The notes: generated by a model from the letters alone, not told the origin. Positions 54,562-64,000 are shown, counted from the first letter of the stretch. The stretch: 64,000 nucleotides of DNA from Snodgrassella sp945267035 (GCF_026535915.1 NZ_JAFNPF010000001.1:558001-622000); one strand, 5' to 3'. Program-made: numbers and translations.

Positions 54562-55749
54562 ATGAATTCGGTTAAGTTTTCTCAGGCAAATGGTGGAGCA
54601 GCTCAATTACCAAATGAACGGGTAATGCTGGTTGGCGTGCGACTGGATCAGGATTTGAAGGGTGGTGCAGAACGGCGCGCACGCTTATTTGATTCAGCCA
54701 TGGCTGAAGCGGAGGAGTTGGTGCGTGCCAGTGGTGGTGAGCTGGTTGAGGTGGTGCAATGTAAGCGGCAGCAGATACACAGCGCTTTGTTTGTGGGCTG
54801 TGGCAAGGCGGATGAGTTGGCGCAGCAGGTGGCGCAATTGGGGATTGATCTGGTGGTTTTTAATCATGCTCTGACCCCGACTCAGGAACGTAATCTGGAA
54901 AAGGTGTTGCAATGCCGTGTGCTGGATCGGGTTGGTCTTATTCTGGCGATTTTTGCCAGAAGGGCACAAAGTCAGGAAGGTCGATTGCAAGTTGAGCTGG
55001 CTCAGCTGGTGCATTTATCCAGTCGTCTGGTGCGTGGGTATGGTCACTTACAAAGTCAGAAGGGTGGCATAGGTTTGAAGGGACCAGGTGAAACGCAGCT
55101 TGAGACGGATCGACGTTTGATTAAAGCGAAAATTACTCGTCTGCGTCAGCAGTTGCAACAGGTTCATAAGCAGCGAGCTACTCAGCGTAAAAGCCGGCAA
55201 CAAGGGGCTTTGAAAACGTTTGCTTTGGTTGGATATACTAATGTTGGCAAGTCCAGTTTATTTAATCGTTTAACTAAGGCTCAGGTGTTGGCTAAGGATC
55301 AGTTATTTGCCACGCTGGATAATACAGTAAGACGCTTGTATCTGAATGATCAGTGCAGTATTTTGCTGTCAGATACGGTGGGTTTTATCGGGGATCTGCC
55401 GCATAGTTTGGTTGCGGCTTTTGCCGCTACGTTGGAAGAAACTGCTCTGGCTGATGTGTTGTTGCATGTGGTGGATATCACTCATCCGGAATATGAACAG
55501 CAAATGGATGATGTTAATAAGGTATTGCAGGAAATTCATGCTGACAACATACCACAGTTGATTATTTATAATAAAGTTGATAAGTTACCAGCACCTTTAT
55601 GTCCGCAGGGTGTGGTGCGTGCTGCCGATGGTCGGGCACATGCTGTTTATATTTCTGTGCAGGATGGTCGTGGTCTGGATGAATTGCGAGCGGTGTTGGT
55701 TGAATTGGCGCAAGAGTCTGCACGGGGTAATCTTTTAAATGAGCAGTAG
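54562..55749 (+). CDS. hflX: GTPase HflX
   Basis: A ribosome-binding GTPase that helps rescue stalled ribosomes. The N-terminal HflX domain includes LVVFNHALTPTQERNLEKVL and the glycine-rich GYGHLQSQKGGIGLKGPGET linker. The G domain has G1 GYTNVGKSS at about 222-230, G3 DTVGFIGDLPH and G4 NKVD. 395 residues, normal length. The ATG has a weak ribosome-binding site (TAGGGTAA). It is followed 27 bases later by pssA. Confidence 0.93.
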   Translation: MNSVKFSQANGGAAQLPNERVMLVGVRLDQDLKGGAERRARLFDSAMAEAEELVRASGGELVEVVQCKRQQIHSALFVGCGKADELAQQVAQLGIDLVVFNHALTPTQERNLEKVLQCRVLDRVGLILAIFARRAQSQEGRLQVELAQLVHLSSRLVRGYGHLQSQKGGIGLKGPGETQLETDRRLIKAKITRLRQQLQQVHKQRATQRKSRQQGALKTFALVGYTNVGKSSLFNRLTKAQVLAKDQLFATLDNTVRRLYLNDQCSILLSDTVGFIGDLPHSLVAAFAATLEETALADVLLHVVDITHPEYEQQMDDVNKVLQEIHADNIPQLIIYNKVDKLPAPLCPQGVVRAADGRAHAVYISVQDGRGLDELRAVLVELAQESARGNLLNEQ

Positions 55750-55776
55750 TTTTTTTACTGTTAAAGGTATAAATAT

Positions 55777-56553
55777 ATGACACAAGAACAATCTGAATTA
55801 AATTTGCCTAAGCCATTATCTCGTGGGCGGCGGTTACGCGATAACAGTATTTATTTGTTGCCCAATTCGTTTACGCTGGCCGCTTTGTTTGCTGCTTTTT
55901 ATGCTATTACGCAATCTATGCATGGTCATTATGAAACGGCTGCTGTGGCGGTGTTTATCGCTATGCTGCTGGATGGGATGGATGGACGTGTGGCGCGGTT
56001 AACCAATAGTCAGAGTGCTTTTGGGGAACAGTTGGATAGTTTGGCTGATATGGTGAGTTTTGGGGTGGCACCAGCATTAATTGCTTATAAATGGCAGTTA
56101 TTTCATTTTGGTAAGATCGGCTATTCGGTGGCTTTTATTTATTGTGCTTGTGCTGCGTTGCGTTTGGCGCTTTTTAATACGCTGATTGGGAAGGTGAGCA
56201 AGAAGTGGTTTATTGGTATTCCCAGTCCGACAGCGGCAGCGCTGGTGATTGGTTTAATCTGGGTTAGTCATACTTTCCAGGGTTTACCTTATGTTAACTG
56301 GCTCTGTTTGGTGATTACTTTATTTGGCGGCTTATCTATGGTTGTTCAGATTCCGTTCTGGTCTTTCAAGGAAATTAATTTTTATCGCCGAGTACCGTTT
56401 TTTGTGATGATTTTGGCGGTCATTGCTTTGCTGGTGGTGACGATGGAACCATCGGTGGTGTTGTTCGGATTCTTTTTGCTTTATAGTTTATCCGGTTATG
56501 TATTGTATGTTTGTCGTCTATTGAGAAAGCGTAAGTTGCATGCAAGGGAATAA
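55777..56553 (+). CDS. pssA: CDP-diacylglycerol-serine O-phosphatidyltransferase
   Basis: Makes phosphatidylserine from CDP-diacylglycerol and serine in the inner membrane, feeding Psd. The CDP-alcohol phosphatidyltransferase motif is complete: DGMDGRVARLTNSQSAFGEQ followed by LDSLAD (about residues 70-95). Six to eight transmembrane helices. 258 residues, as in the Bacillus-type PssA found in Neisseria, unlike the soluble E. coli enzyme. Close behind hflX, probably co-transcribed. Confidence 0.93.
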   Translation: MTQEQSELNLPKPLSRGRRLRDNSIYLLPNSFTLAALFAAFYAITQSMHGHYETAAVAVFIAMLLDGMDGRVARLTNSQSAFGEQLDSLADMVSFGVAPALIAYKWQLFHFGKIGYSVAFIYCACAALRLALFNTLIGKVSKKWFIGIPSPTAAALVIGLIWVSHTFQGLPYVNWLCLVITLFGGLSMVVQIPFWSFKEINFYRRVPFFVMILAVIALLVVTMEPSVVLFGFFLLYSLSGYVLYVCRLLRKRKLHARE

Positions 56554-56621
56554 TTTGCAGATGATGGAATTCTGCTATCTATACTCATGATTGAGTCTAC
56601 AAAGAAATAAAAGGGGAAAAT

Positions 56622-57839
56622 ATGTCAGTTAATTTATCTTTGCCGGATGCTGGAGAAATTCAGCAGATCGATGGGGTTGAGGTATTTGTTGGTCAGGCTG
56701 GAATTAAAACAGCCAATCATGATGATTTGACGCTGGTGGTCATCAATCCAACCAATAGTGTTGCTGCGGTGATGACGCAAAATCGTTTTTGTGCTGCGCC
56801 AGTGCAAATTTCTAAACAGCATTTGGCGGCTAATCAGGGCATACGCGCGTTGGTGATCAATACTGGTAATGCTAATGCCGGAACAGGACAGCAGGGTAGG
56901 TTGGATGCGCTGTTTATCTGTGAGAAGGTGGCTCAGCAGATAGGTTGTCATGCGGAACAGGTTTTGCCTTTCTCGACAGGGGTCATTTTGGAGCCATTGC
57001 CGGCAGATAAGATTGCCGCAGCCTTACCTGCTGTGAAACGGGCGTCATGGCTGGAAGCTGCCAGAGCGATTATGACTACGGATACGATGCCCAAGGTGTC
57101 AAGTCGCACAGTATGCTTAGATGGGCAGGAAATTCATTTTACTGGTATCGCTAAAGGTGCCGGGATGATTCATCCAAATATGGCGACGATGCTGGGTTTT
57201 ATTTTTACAGATGCGGATATCGCGCAACCGGTATTACAGCAAATGGTGGATGAGGTGGTGCAAACTTCGTTCAATGCTATTACGGTGGATGGTGATACGT
57301 CAACTAATGACAGTTTTGTGGTGGTGGCTACCGGTAAAACGTTATTACGGCAGGTTGATGATGTAAATGGCGCTCACTATTCGGCGATTAAAACAGTCTT
57401 AGCGGATCTGGCTTTGGAATTGGCTCAGGCCATTGTGCGAGATGGCGAAGGTGCCACTAAGTTTATTACGATTGTGGTTAAGAACGCGAAAACGGTAGAT
57501 GAAGCGCGTCAGGTAGGGTATGCGGTGGCTCATTCGCCATTAGTTAAAACGGCGTTTTATGCCAGTGATCCGAATTTAGGGCGGATTTTGTGTGCCATTG
57601 GCTATGCGGGTATTGCCGATCTTGATGTTGATGGCATTGAAGTTTATCTAGGTGATGTTTTGGTGGCGGAAAAGGGTGGGCGTGCCAAGAGCTATGTTGA
57701 AGAAGCGGGGCAACAGGTGATGGTGCAAGATGAAATCACGATCACTATCGATTTGCATCGTGGTGAAGCTGAAGCGAAAATTTATACCTGTGATTTATCT
57801 AAGGAATATGTTTCTATTAATGCTGATTATCGAAGTTAA
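56622..57839 (+). CDS. argJ: Bifunctional ornithine acetyltransferase / N-acetylglutamate synthase
   Basis: Recycles the acetyl group from N-acetylornithine to glutamate in arginine synthesis. The self-cleavage site is the Ala-Thr of HPNMATMLGFIF, with Thr189 as the nucleophile of the beta chain. Other parts are VVINTGNANAGTG, STGVILEPLP, and TVDGDTSTNDSFVV. 405 residues, typical. A good AAGGGGA ribosome-binding site precedes the ATG, and 68 bases separate it from pssA. Core-like composition, intact. Confidence 0.95.
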   Translation: MSVNLSLPDAGEIQQIDGVEVFVGQAGIKTANHDDLTLVVINPTNSVAAVMTQNRFCAAPVQISKQHLAANQGIRALVINTGNANAGTGQQGRLDALFICEKVAQQIGCHAEQVLPFSTGVILEPLPADKIAAALPAVKRASWLEAARAIMTTDTMPKVSSRTVCLDGQEIHFTGIAKGAGMIHPNMATMLGFIFTDADIAQPVLQQMVDEVVQTSFNAITVDGDTSTNDSFVVVATGKTLLRQVDDVNGAHYSAIKTVLADLALELAQAIVRDGEGATKFITIVVKNAKTVDEARQVGYAVAHSPLVKTAFYASDPNLGRILCAIGYAGIADLDVDGIEVYLGDVLVAEKGGRAKSYVEEAGQQVMVQDEITITIDLHRGEAEAKIYTCDLSKEYVSINADYRS

Positions 57840-58030
57840 TTGTTTTTCATGGTTAGAAGGTTAACTTGAACGTTGGCGATTGTGGCTACTGGCTGTATGG
57901 ATTGGAAAACGTCAATTCGGCTTTTCAGCCACTGGTTGTTTTTTCAAGCAGGCTAGATGATCATCTACTTGTTTGAGCCGGGCTTGGCTGTAGTTAGGTT
58001 GGGTATCAGATTATTTTTTCTGCTGGTTTA
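57840..58030. other. Intergenic DNA after argJ
   Basis: No gene and no clear terminator hairpin with a T run. It borders a small broken gene on the minus strand. Confidence 0.4.
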
Positions 58031-58297
58031 TTATTCGAGTAAAAAAAGATCAATGCAGTGATCAAGATTATATTTGCAATGGATAAGGTCTAATTTGCCT
58101 GCATTATCACTATATTGAAAGTCGATATGTCTTTGGATCGCCACGCTGATGACTTCAACCGGTAAATTTTTTTAATCGACAAAATTCGGTGTATATATCT
58201 GGATGTCGTGTAGTTTAGACCCAAAACCTACATAATCTTGCTGGAATATATCTTTGTCATATATTTTAAACAATTCGTATCCTTGCTGACCATTCAT
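58031..58297 (-). pseudogene. Short gene with one internal stop (unidentified)
   Basis: The minus-strand frame reads MNGQQGYELFKIYDKDIFQQ, continues to YTPNFVD, then a TAA, then KNLPVEVISVAIQRHIDFQY and LDLIHCKYNLDHCIDLFLLE in the same frame. A single stop codon in an otherwise continuous frame of 88 codons suggests a recent nonsense mutation. I recognise no family; the size and acidic content would suit an immunity-type protein. Confidence 0.45.
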
Positions 58298-58658
58298 GCT
58301 AAAGAGCTTTTGCTCTTGTTAGATGAGTTCTATAGATGAGGTGAATAAAGCATAAATTAATTATTCAACGAAAGGTTAGTGTAGGCGAATGCTCTATAAA
58401 TATTTTCGATGAATTATTTGTTGGATGATGTTTGTTCTATGCTCGCTTGGATTAACTCTAAAGTTATATAGGATAAAATTTTATCATGAGGTTGATTCAA
58501 TATGAATACTCCTACTTCAAAAAAGAAGTAATGATATATTTTTCATGCTATTAAAAGTACATTGTTAATGAGTTATAGAGATTTAACCTATTTTTTGTTC
58601 TTTTCTTGTCTGTAGACAAAATAAAAAAATTATATTTTTTGGAAATTAAGGGAAATTG
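58298..58658. other. Upstream region of the first Sel1 gene, duplicated at 60233
   Basis: No gene. The last 110 bases (ACATTGTTAATGAG, ATTTTTTGTTC, AAATAAAAAAATTAT) are repeated with few changes before the second Sel1 gene (60233-60346), so promoter and gene were duplicated together. Confidence 0.6.
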
Positions 58659-59918
58659 ATGAAACAAATACTATTCGTTGTATTAACAGCATTATTATCG
58701 ACGACGGCTTACGCTAATGATTGCGCTACCTATTTTGAACAGAAAGATTTTGAAAAAGCTTTTATTGCTTGTAACACTGAGGCTGATCAAGGAGATAGGG
58801 AAGCTCAGTATAATTTAGCACGACTATATGACAAACGTATAGGTGCCGACAATAAAGAAAAAGCACTCTATTGGTACACAAAAGCAGGGGAACAAGGGCT
58901 TATTGAGGCGCAATATGATTTAGCACAAACGTATAACAATGGGTATGGTGTCGGCATTGATAAAGAAAAAGCACTCTATTGGTTCACAAAAGCAGCGGAA
59001 CAAGGATTTCTTGAGGCGCAATATCAGTTAGCACTTATGTATGTTGACGATAACGGTATTGAAGTCAATAAAGAAAAATCGCTATATTGGCTCACTCAAG
59101 CAGCAGAACATGGGTTTGATAAGGCGGAAAATGATTTAGCCCTTCTTTATTACAGAGGTGACAGTGTCGAAAAAAATAAAGAAAAAGCGCTCTATTGGTT
59201 TACTAAAGCAATGGAACATGGGCTTAGTGAGGCGCAATATCATTTAGCACGTATGTATGAAATAGGAGATGGTGTCGAAGTCGATAAAGAAAAAGCCCTA
59301 TATTTGTACACTCAAGCAGCGGAACTGGGGTATGAATTTGCGCAATTTGAGTTAGCATATATGTATGACCAAGGTAAGGGTGTCGAAGTCAATAAAGAAA
59401 AAGCAGCATATTGGTACGCTCAAGTTGAAGCAGTGGAAGAAGGACTTGCTGCTGGAGAATATGAGTTAGCTCTTATGTATGACCAAGGTATAGATGGCGT
59501 AATCAATAAAGAAAAAGCGCTATATTGGTATACCAAAGTAGCGGAAGAAGGGATTATTTCTGCGCAATTAGAGTTAGCATATAGGTATAACCAAGGTGAG
59601 GGTATCGAAGTCAATAAAGAAAAAGCACGATATTGGTACTCTCGAGCTAAAGCTCAAGGAAAAAGACAAGAATATGGGGTTGTTGAAGCGCAATCTGATT
59701 TGGCACATATGTATGCCGAAGGCAATAGGGTCAAACCTGATAAAAGAAAAGCATTATATTGGTACGCAAAAGCCGCTGAACAAGGGCTTGGTAATGCACA
59801 ATATGAATTAGCACTTATGTATGACAAAGGGGATGGTGTCGCAGTCGATAAAGAAAAAGCGTTGTATTGGTATAAAAAAGCAGCCGATCAGGGTGTTACT
59901 GAAGCAACGCATAATTAA
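58659..59918 (+). CDS. Secreted Sel1-like repeat protein, copy 1
   Basis: A periplasmic protein of 419 residues with a signal peptide (MKQILFVVLTALLSTTAYAN, cut after AYA). The mature part is nearly all Sel1-like repeats of about 36 residues, each with A-x-YWYTKAAEQG and EAQYxLAxMYxxGxGV-type halves; I count about ten units. Such proteins form helical solenoids that bind other proteins. The start is the ATG at 58659; a TTG precedes it. A paralogue lies 430 bases downstream. The partner is unknown. Confidence 0.88.
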   Translation: MKQILFVVLTALLSTTAYANDCATYFEQKDFEKAFIACNTEADQGDREAQYNLARLYDKRIGADNKEKALYWYTKAGEQGLIEAQYDLAQTYNNGYGVGIDKEKALYWFTKAAEQGFLEAQYQLALMYVDDNGIEVNKEKSLYWLTQAAEHGFDKAENDLALLYYRGDSVEKNKEKALYWFTKAMEHGLSEAQYHLARMYEIGDGVEVDKEKALYLYTQAAELGYEFAQFELAYMYDQGKGVEVNKEKAAYWYAQVEAVEEGLAAGEYELALMYDQGIDGVINKEKALYWYTKVAEEGIISAQLELAYRYNQGEGIEVNKEKARYWYSRAKAQGKRQEYGVVEAQSDLAHMYAEGNRVKPDKRKALYWYAKAAEQGLGNAQYELALMYDKGDGVAVDKEKALYWYKKAADQGVTEATHN

Positions 59919-60060
59919 GGTGTTATGTATTGTAAAGATGACAGTGTAGAAAAAAGCGAGTTCACTAAAAAGTGTTTTGAACAAACTTAGGATGCAAAGT
60001 AAGTTGTGATGAGAGGAATAAACATTATTCTTAAATCACGCAAATCAGAAATCTGTTAAA

Positions 60061-60094
60061 AGAACTGTCTTACATATTAAGGCAGTTCTTTTTT
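60061..60094 (+). terminator. Terminator after the first Sel1 gene
   Basis: AGAACTGTCTT pairs with AAGGCAGTTCT around a seven-base loop (one mismatch) and is followed by six T residues. Confidence 0.85.
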
Positions 60095-60346
60095 ATACAG
60101 CCTAAAAATGTTATTTATTCTGTTAACACAATTACTTTTTTGATATAAATTAGCTTAACAGTGACATTTTAATACGGCTCAAGATATTTTGTTGGCGTGT
60201 TAGTCATTTTATCAACTCCATATTCCGATAAGCCATTTAAAAGAACATTGTTAACGAGTAATAGATAGTAAGCGTATTTTTTGTTCGATTTTTGCCAGCA
60301 GGAAAAATAAAAAAATTATTATATTTTAGGAATTTAACGAAAACTA

Positions 60347-61552
60347 ATGAAAAAAGTACTGTTTGTTGTATTAACTGCATTATTATCGACGACGGCTTAC
60401 GCTAATCATTGCGCTACCTATTTTGAACAAAAAGATTTTGAAAAAGCTTTTATTGCTTGTAACACTGAAGCTGAGCAGGGAGATAAAGATGCTCAGTTTA
60501 ATTTAGCATTTATGTATTACAACGGCGACGGCGTCGAAAAAAATACTGAAAAAGCGCTATATTGGCTTACTCAGGCAGCGGAACAAGGGGTTTCTGTTGC
60601 GCAATATGGTTTATCACGTATGTATGAAGAAGGTGAGGGAGTCGAAGTCGATAAAGAACAAGCGCTCTATTGGCTCACTCAAGCAGCGGAAGCCGGATCT
60701 GTTCAAGCGCAATATGATTTATCCAGAAGGTTTGAACGTGAAAAATGGCGCACTAAAGCAGCAGAGCAAGGATTTGTTCTTGCGCAATATGAATTAGGGC
60801 GGTCGTTCAATTTCGATAAAAATAGAGAAAAAGCGCTCTATTGGTACACTAAAGCTGCTGAACAAGGGTTTGTTTATGCGCAGCAATATGGTTTAGCCAG
60901 TATGTATGATCATGAAGGAAATAAAGAAAAAGCGCTCTATTGGTATACAAAAGCAGCGGAACAAGATGAGGGTTCGGCGCAATTAGAGTTAGCAGAGAAA
61001 TATGACAAAGGTGACGGTGTTGAAGTCAATAAAGAGAAAGCAGTGTATTGGTATACGAAAGCAGCAAAAAAAGGATTTGTTCACGCCCAATATTATTTAG
61101 CAGTTTTAAATAATGAAAGTGACGATGTTATAGCAGAACTACGTAAAAGGCTACATAGAAAAATCACTGGACCAGAATATGAAATTGCTCAAGCGCAATC
61201 TCGTTTAGCACAACTGTATGACAAAGGAGAAGGTCTCGAAGTTAATAAAGATAAAACGGTATATTGGCTCAGTAACGCAATGAAAAAAGAGCTTGGAGAA
61301 ACACAATATTATTTAGCAAAAGCGTATAACGAAGGTGACGGTGGTTTCGAAGTCGATAAAGAAAAAGCACTATTTTGGTATAAAAAATCAATAAATAATG
61401 GTAACACTGAAGCAATGCATAATTTAGGCGTTATGTATTATAAAGGTGATGGTGTTGAAAAAAATAACGAGTTAGCTAGAAAGTATTTTGCACATGCTTG
61501 TGAGCAAAAATTTAAAGATAGTTGTAAGTTCCTTGATCAAGGAGTGAAATAA
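60347..61552 (+). CDS. Secreted Sel1-like repeat protein, copy 2
   Basis: A paralogue of the previous gene, 401 residues. The signal peptide and first 45 mature residues are almost identical (HCATYFEQKDFEKAFIACNT), then the Sel1 repeats diverge in number and sequence, with one unit shortened near residue 125 (RRFEREKWRTKAAEQG). The C-terminus ends with a cysteine-containing cap (HACEQKFKDSCKFLDQG) that copy 1 has lost through an early stop at 59918. Copy 1 is thus probably truncated and copy 2 complete. Confidence 0.88.
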   Translation: MKKVLFVVLTALLSTTAYANHCATYFEQKDFEKAFIACNTEAEQGDKDAQFNLAFMYYNGDGVEKNTEKALYWLTQAAEQGVSVAQYGLSRMYEEGEGVEVDKEQALYWLTQAAEAGSVQAQYDLSRRFEREKWRTKAAEQGFVLAQYELGRSFNFDKNREKALYWYTKAAEQGFVYAQQYGLASMYDHEGNKEKALYWYTKAAEQDEGSAQLELAEKYDKGDGVEVNKEKAVYWYTKAAKKGFVHAQYYLAVLNNESDDVIAELRKRLHRKITGPEYEIAQAQSRLAQLYDKGEGLEVNKDKTVYWLSNAMKKELGETQYYLAKAYNEGDGGFEVDKEKALFWYKKSINNGNTEAMHNLGVMYYKGDGVEKNNELARKYFAHACEQKFKDSCKFLDQGVK

Positions 61553-61834
61553 ACATTATTCCTATATAAAAAAATATATGGGATTGGTATCTCGCCAAGG
61601 CAAATTTCAAATTTCTTTTGAATCATTTTTTAATTGCCTATTAAAATTTTGTGGCAATTTTTTGGTTTTGGTGTGCTTATTCTTAATTTATGGCTTTGAC
61701 GCTGTCTAAATTTTCTAACTATATATACTCTTTTTTTTCAAATTAAAATTTCTGCCATTGACAGGTAAATTGGTTGGTTTAAGGTTGGACTAAGTTAGTT
61801 TGTGTTTCTGCAACCCGCTGTGTGCGGGTGTTTG

Positions 61835-62194
61835 TTATGTGGCGGTTTTTTGTACGGCGGTGATTTTGATTTCTACTTTCCATTGTGCATTCGCCAGTGC
61901 GGCTTGTACACAGGCTCGCGCCGGAGCACGACCTGGAATAATCCAATCATCCCATGCTTGATTCATGCCGTCATAATCTCGCATATCGGCTAGGTAGATG
62001 ACCGCTTCACATATATGTTGTTTGTCACTATTGCATGCTGTGAGTATTTGATCGATTTGTGCCAATACGTTGGCTGTTTGGGCAGTGATATCTGCTTGGA
62101 GATTGGTGGGGACTTGACCGGATAGAAAGATCAATTCATTACATAGGGTGGCTTCTGCAAAGCGGTTTGCGCTCTGGTAAAATTGAATACTCAT
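61835..62194 (-). CDS. RidA family protein (YjgF/UK114)
   Basis: A 119-residue enzyme of the family that hydrolyses reactive enamines/imines to ketoacids. The start is set at MSIQFYQSANRF because GGGAGAAA precedes that ATG. Family features are ELIFLSGQVPTNL, QTANVLAQIDQIL and the catalytic arginine in GRAPARACVQAAL. It belongs to a RidA subfamily with WDDWI before the arginine, so its substrate may differ from canonical RidA. It is divergent from the YbaK-like gene. Confidence 0.88.
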   Translation of the reverse strand: MSIQFYQSANRFAEATLCNELIFLSGQVPTNLQADITAQTANVLAQIDQILTACNSDKQHICEAVIYLADMRDYDGMNQAWDDWIIPGRAPARACVQAALANAQWKVEIKITAVQKTAT

Positions 62195-62262
62195 GGTGTA
62201 GTTTCTCCCTTTTTGTACATTTGTTGATGGTAACACAGCTGATGATGGCTTGATGGGTATAG

Positions 62263-62754
62263 ATGATGAGTAAAGTGAAATATCCGGTTACGGCAGCTAT
62301 TCGTTTTTTGCGCGAACATAATGTGGTATTTGAACCGAAGGAATATGCTTATGTTGAACATGGTGGTACAGCACAGTCGGCTCTCACACTGGGTGTACCT
62401 GAACATGCGGTGATCAAGACAATTGTGCTGCAAAATGAGCACAAACAAGGTTTGATTGTGCTGATGCATGGTGATAAGCATATTTCTACACGTAAACTGG
62501 CACGAGATCTGGGAATGAAACACATTGAGCCGGCCAGTCCACAACAGGCAAATAAATGGACGGGTTATCTGGTGGGAGGGACGAGCCCGTTTGGGAATAA
62601 GTCTGGACTGCCGGTCTATGTGGAAGAAAGTATTTATGCTTTGCCGATGATTTATATTAATGGTGGAAAGCGCGGATTTCTGGTGGCCATGCATCCTGCT
62701 GATTTAGCCTGTTTGCAGCCGCAATCTGTACAGGTAGCCACGGATGTAAATTAG
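62263..62754 (+). CDS. ybaK: YbaK/EbsC family Cys-tRNA(Pro) deacylase
   Basis: A trans-editing enzyme that removes wrongly charged cysteine from tRNA-Pro in the cytoplasm. 163 residues of a single YbaK domain: TAAIRFLREHNVVFEPKEY, the KTIVLQNEHKQGLIVLMHGD core with its conserved lysine, and GGTSPFGNKSGLPVYVE, a hallmark of YbaK. Two ATGs in tandem open the gene. Divergent from the RidA gene with 68 bases between. Confidence 0.88.
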   Translation: MMSKVKYPVTAAIRFLREHNVVFEPKEYAYVEHGGTAQSALTLGVPEHAVIKTIVLQNEHKQGLIVLMHGDKHISTRKLARDLGMKHIEPASPQQANKWTGYLVGGTSPFGNKSGLPVYVEESIYALPMIYINGGKRGFLVAMHPADLACLQPQSVQVATDVN

Positions 62755-62954
62755 TTATTGTCTAATAAAAATTTGAGCGGTGAATAAGGCTGAGTGGATA
62801 ATTGGTTTTCCGGCAGATTGGGCTTTGGGCGATATAGTAGAAATAAGTTGGCTGTTTATCTGTTATAAGCGGTTTAAACTGTCTTGCCATGACTAATCAT
62901 TTGGTGCAGTAAAGTGGTACTGTAGTGTAGGTTGATGATAGCTTGTGAATTGGC

Positions 62955-64000
62955 TTACAGTTTATGGCATTGATCTCCCTGACTAAACCCGCGCCAGTCT
63001 GGATCTATTTTTTTGCCAAAAGCAATGACTTTAAATAGTTCACCCATTTCTTGCGGTGCCAATAAGGTTTGGCAGGCTGTTGCAGCCGCAATATAGGCAG
63101 GTTCATCTGGTTTACCTGTTTGTTCCAGTAGTTGGATAATGTCCAGATTAAGTAAAAATGTGGACTGGCTGGTATAGCCAATCAGGTCCAGATGATGATC
63201 AATGCCTGCATCAGCAATACGGGTGAAGTTGATATGTGCGGTCAGGTCGGTCAGTCCCGGATTGAAGAAGACATCATGGATAACATGATGGCGATAATGT
63301 CCGATTAAGGTACCCTGTTGTCTTTGTGGGTGGTAATACTGGCTGGCGTCAAAACCATAGTCAATCCAGATCATGGCACCCCGCTCAAGTTTTTCAGCCA
63401 GTGTGGCTATAAAGGCATATTGCCGTGGATGCAATTCGGATTGATAGGGCGTAGCTGTCTGTGGAAAGGTATGCAATATTTGTTGGCAAACATTTGCATC
63501 ATGACAGATTTTTTTTTGCCAGACTAATTTATCTTCCTGCCAGCTCACCCCCATTTCGGCAATCTCTGATCCATTGCGTTGATAGACCGGTACTGGCATG
63601 GCATCTAATACTTCGTTACCAAGCAGGATGCCATCTAATGTGGCTGGAAGCTGGGATAAATGCTTTACTTTATGTGCCAGATGGGGTGCATGGGTATTGA
63701 TGGTATGCTGTTGACGGCTGATAAGGTCGGCAGATAATTCTATTATGTAATAGTGATTGAACTGATTTTCTGACAGGGTGTTGAGTAGGGTGGAGGCCAA
63801 TTGGCCGCTACCGGCACCAAATTCATAAATATTACCGGCTGTTTGCGGTAATAAATCTTGTATCTGCTTTGCCAGAGCTTGTCCGAATAGTGGGGTTAGT
63901 TCTGGTGCGGTAATGAAATCTCCCTTAACTCCGAATTTTTTTAAACCACCAGCATAATAGCCGTATTGCGGCTTATATAATGCCATTTGCATGTAATCAG
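62955..64000 (-). CDS. SAM-dependent methyltransferase, MidA/NDUFAF7 family (partial)
   Basis: A class I methyltransferase of the COG1565 group; the mitochondrial relative NDUFAF7/MidA methylates an arginine in complex I, but the bacterial role is not settled. Visible are ALYKPQYGYYAGG, GDFITAPELTPLFGQALAKQ, the SAM-binding YEFGAGSGQLASTL and LLGNEVLDAMPV, and MIWIDYGFDASQYYHPQR. The frame stays open past the ATG at 63992 to the window edge, with DYMQMALY matching the family N-terminus, so the real start lies outside. No stop or frameshift inside. Confidence 0.85.
   Translation of the reverse strand, partial: DYMQMALYKPQYGYYAGGLKKFGVKGDFITAPELTPLFGQALAKQIQDLLPQTAGNIYEFGAGSGQLASTLLNTLSENQFNHYYIIELSADLISRQQHTINTHAPHLAHKVKHLSQLPATLDGILLGNEVLDAMPVPVYQRNGSEIAEMGVSWQEDKLVWQKKICHDANVCQQILHTFPQTATPYQSELHPRQYAFIATLAEKLERGAMIWIDYGFDASQYYHPQRQQGTLIGHYRHHVIHDVFFNPGLTDLTAHINFTRIADAGIDHHLDLIGYTSQSTFLLNLDIIQLLEQTGKPDEPAYIAAATACQTLLAPQEMGELFKVIAFGKKIDPDWRGFSQGDQCHKL

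Overview
The window looks like a chromosome segment of a host-associated Neisseriaceae bacterium. The core genes fit that family: ispB next to a divergent rplU-rpmA-obgE operon, a Fet-like iron operon, ubiB, psd, hflX, pssA and argJ. The dispersed 36-bp repeat closely resembles the Neisseria type II-C CRISPR repeat as I remember it. Several AT-rich imports look Bacteroidota-like (MerR fragments, a DUF4280 PAAR-like protein, lipoproteins with SCSN/SCQ lipoboxes) or Orbaceae/gammaproteobacteria-like (an Asd fragment). That mixture suggests a bee-gut community member such as Snodgrassella. This is inference from gene content; no database was searched.

Layout. 0.6-6.2 kb: tRNA-Arg, ispB, a small hypothetical gene, rplU-rpmA-obgE. 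7.5-13.7 kb: CRISPR mini-arrays alternating with a T6SS-like cassette (broken metallopeptidase, lipoprotein, PAAR-like protein), a decayed ankyrin gene, a tRNA relic and a GFA-family gene. 14.3-20.4 kb: a Fur-type siderophore/iron operon on the minus strand. 21.3-23.9 kb: a minus-strand array, decayed effector/immunity genes and a relic array. 24.2-29.3 kb: a resistance-like trio (UvrA2-like ABC ATPase, serine-hydrolase homologue without its catalytic residues, MATE pump). 29.3-34 kb: effector-tail and immunity-lipoprotein remnants, partly tandem. 34-40.4 kb: more arrays, two tandem repeat-bounded MerR/acidic-protein cassettes and a TetR-HPP pair. 41-45 kb: hypothetical membrane protein, HugZ-like gene, ubiB. 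44.8-52.3 kb: a gene graveyard with an intact prolyl oligopeptidase, a TPR gene, an asd relic and a minus-strand array. 53.5-64 kb: psd, hflX, pssA, argJ, two tandem Sel1-repeat genes, ridA, a ybaK-like gene and a partial MidA/NDUFAF7-like methyltransferase.

Most unusual feature. I count at least seven short CRISPR arrays (36-bp repeats, 30-bp spacers) plus single and relic repeats, in both orientations, with no cas gene in the window. Most end in the same flank, which is 454-455 bp long in four copies. It opens with an 11-bp-stem hairpin just after the last repeat. Degenerate repeats lie at the opposite end, so the flank behaves like a duplicated leader. Foreign genes lie exactly between such repeats: a T6SS-like cassette whose last gene takes its stop codon from the repeat, and two tandem MerR/acidic-protein cassettes. 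This looks like CRISPR repeats acting, by homologous recombination or by aberrant acquisition, as boundaries of gene cassettes.
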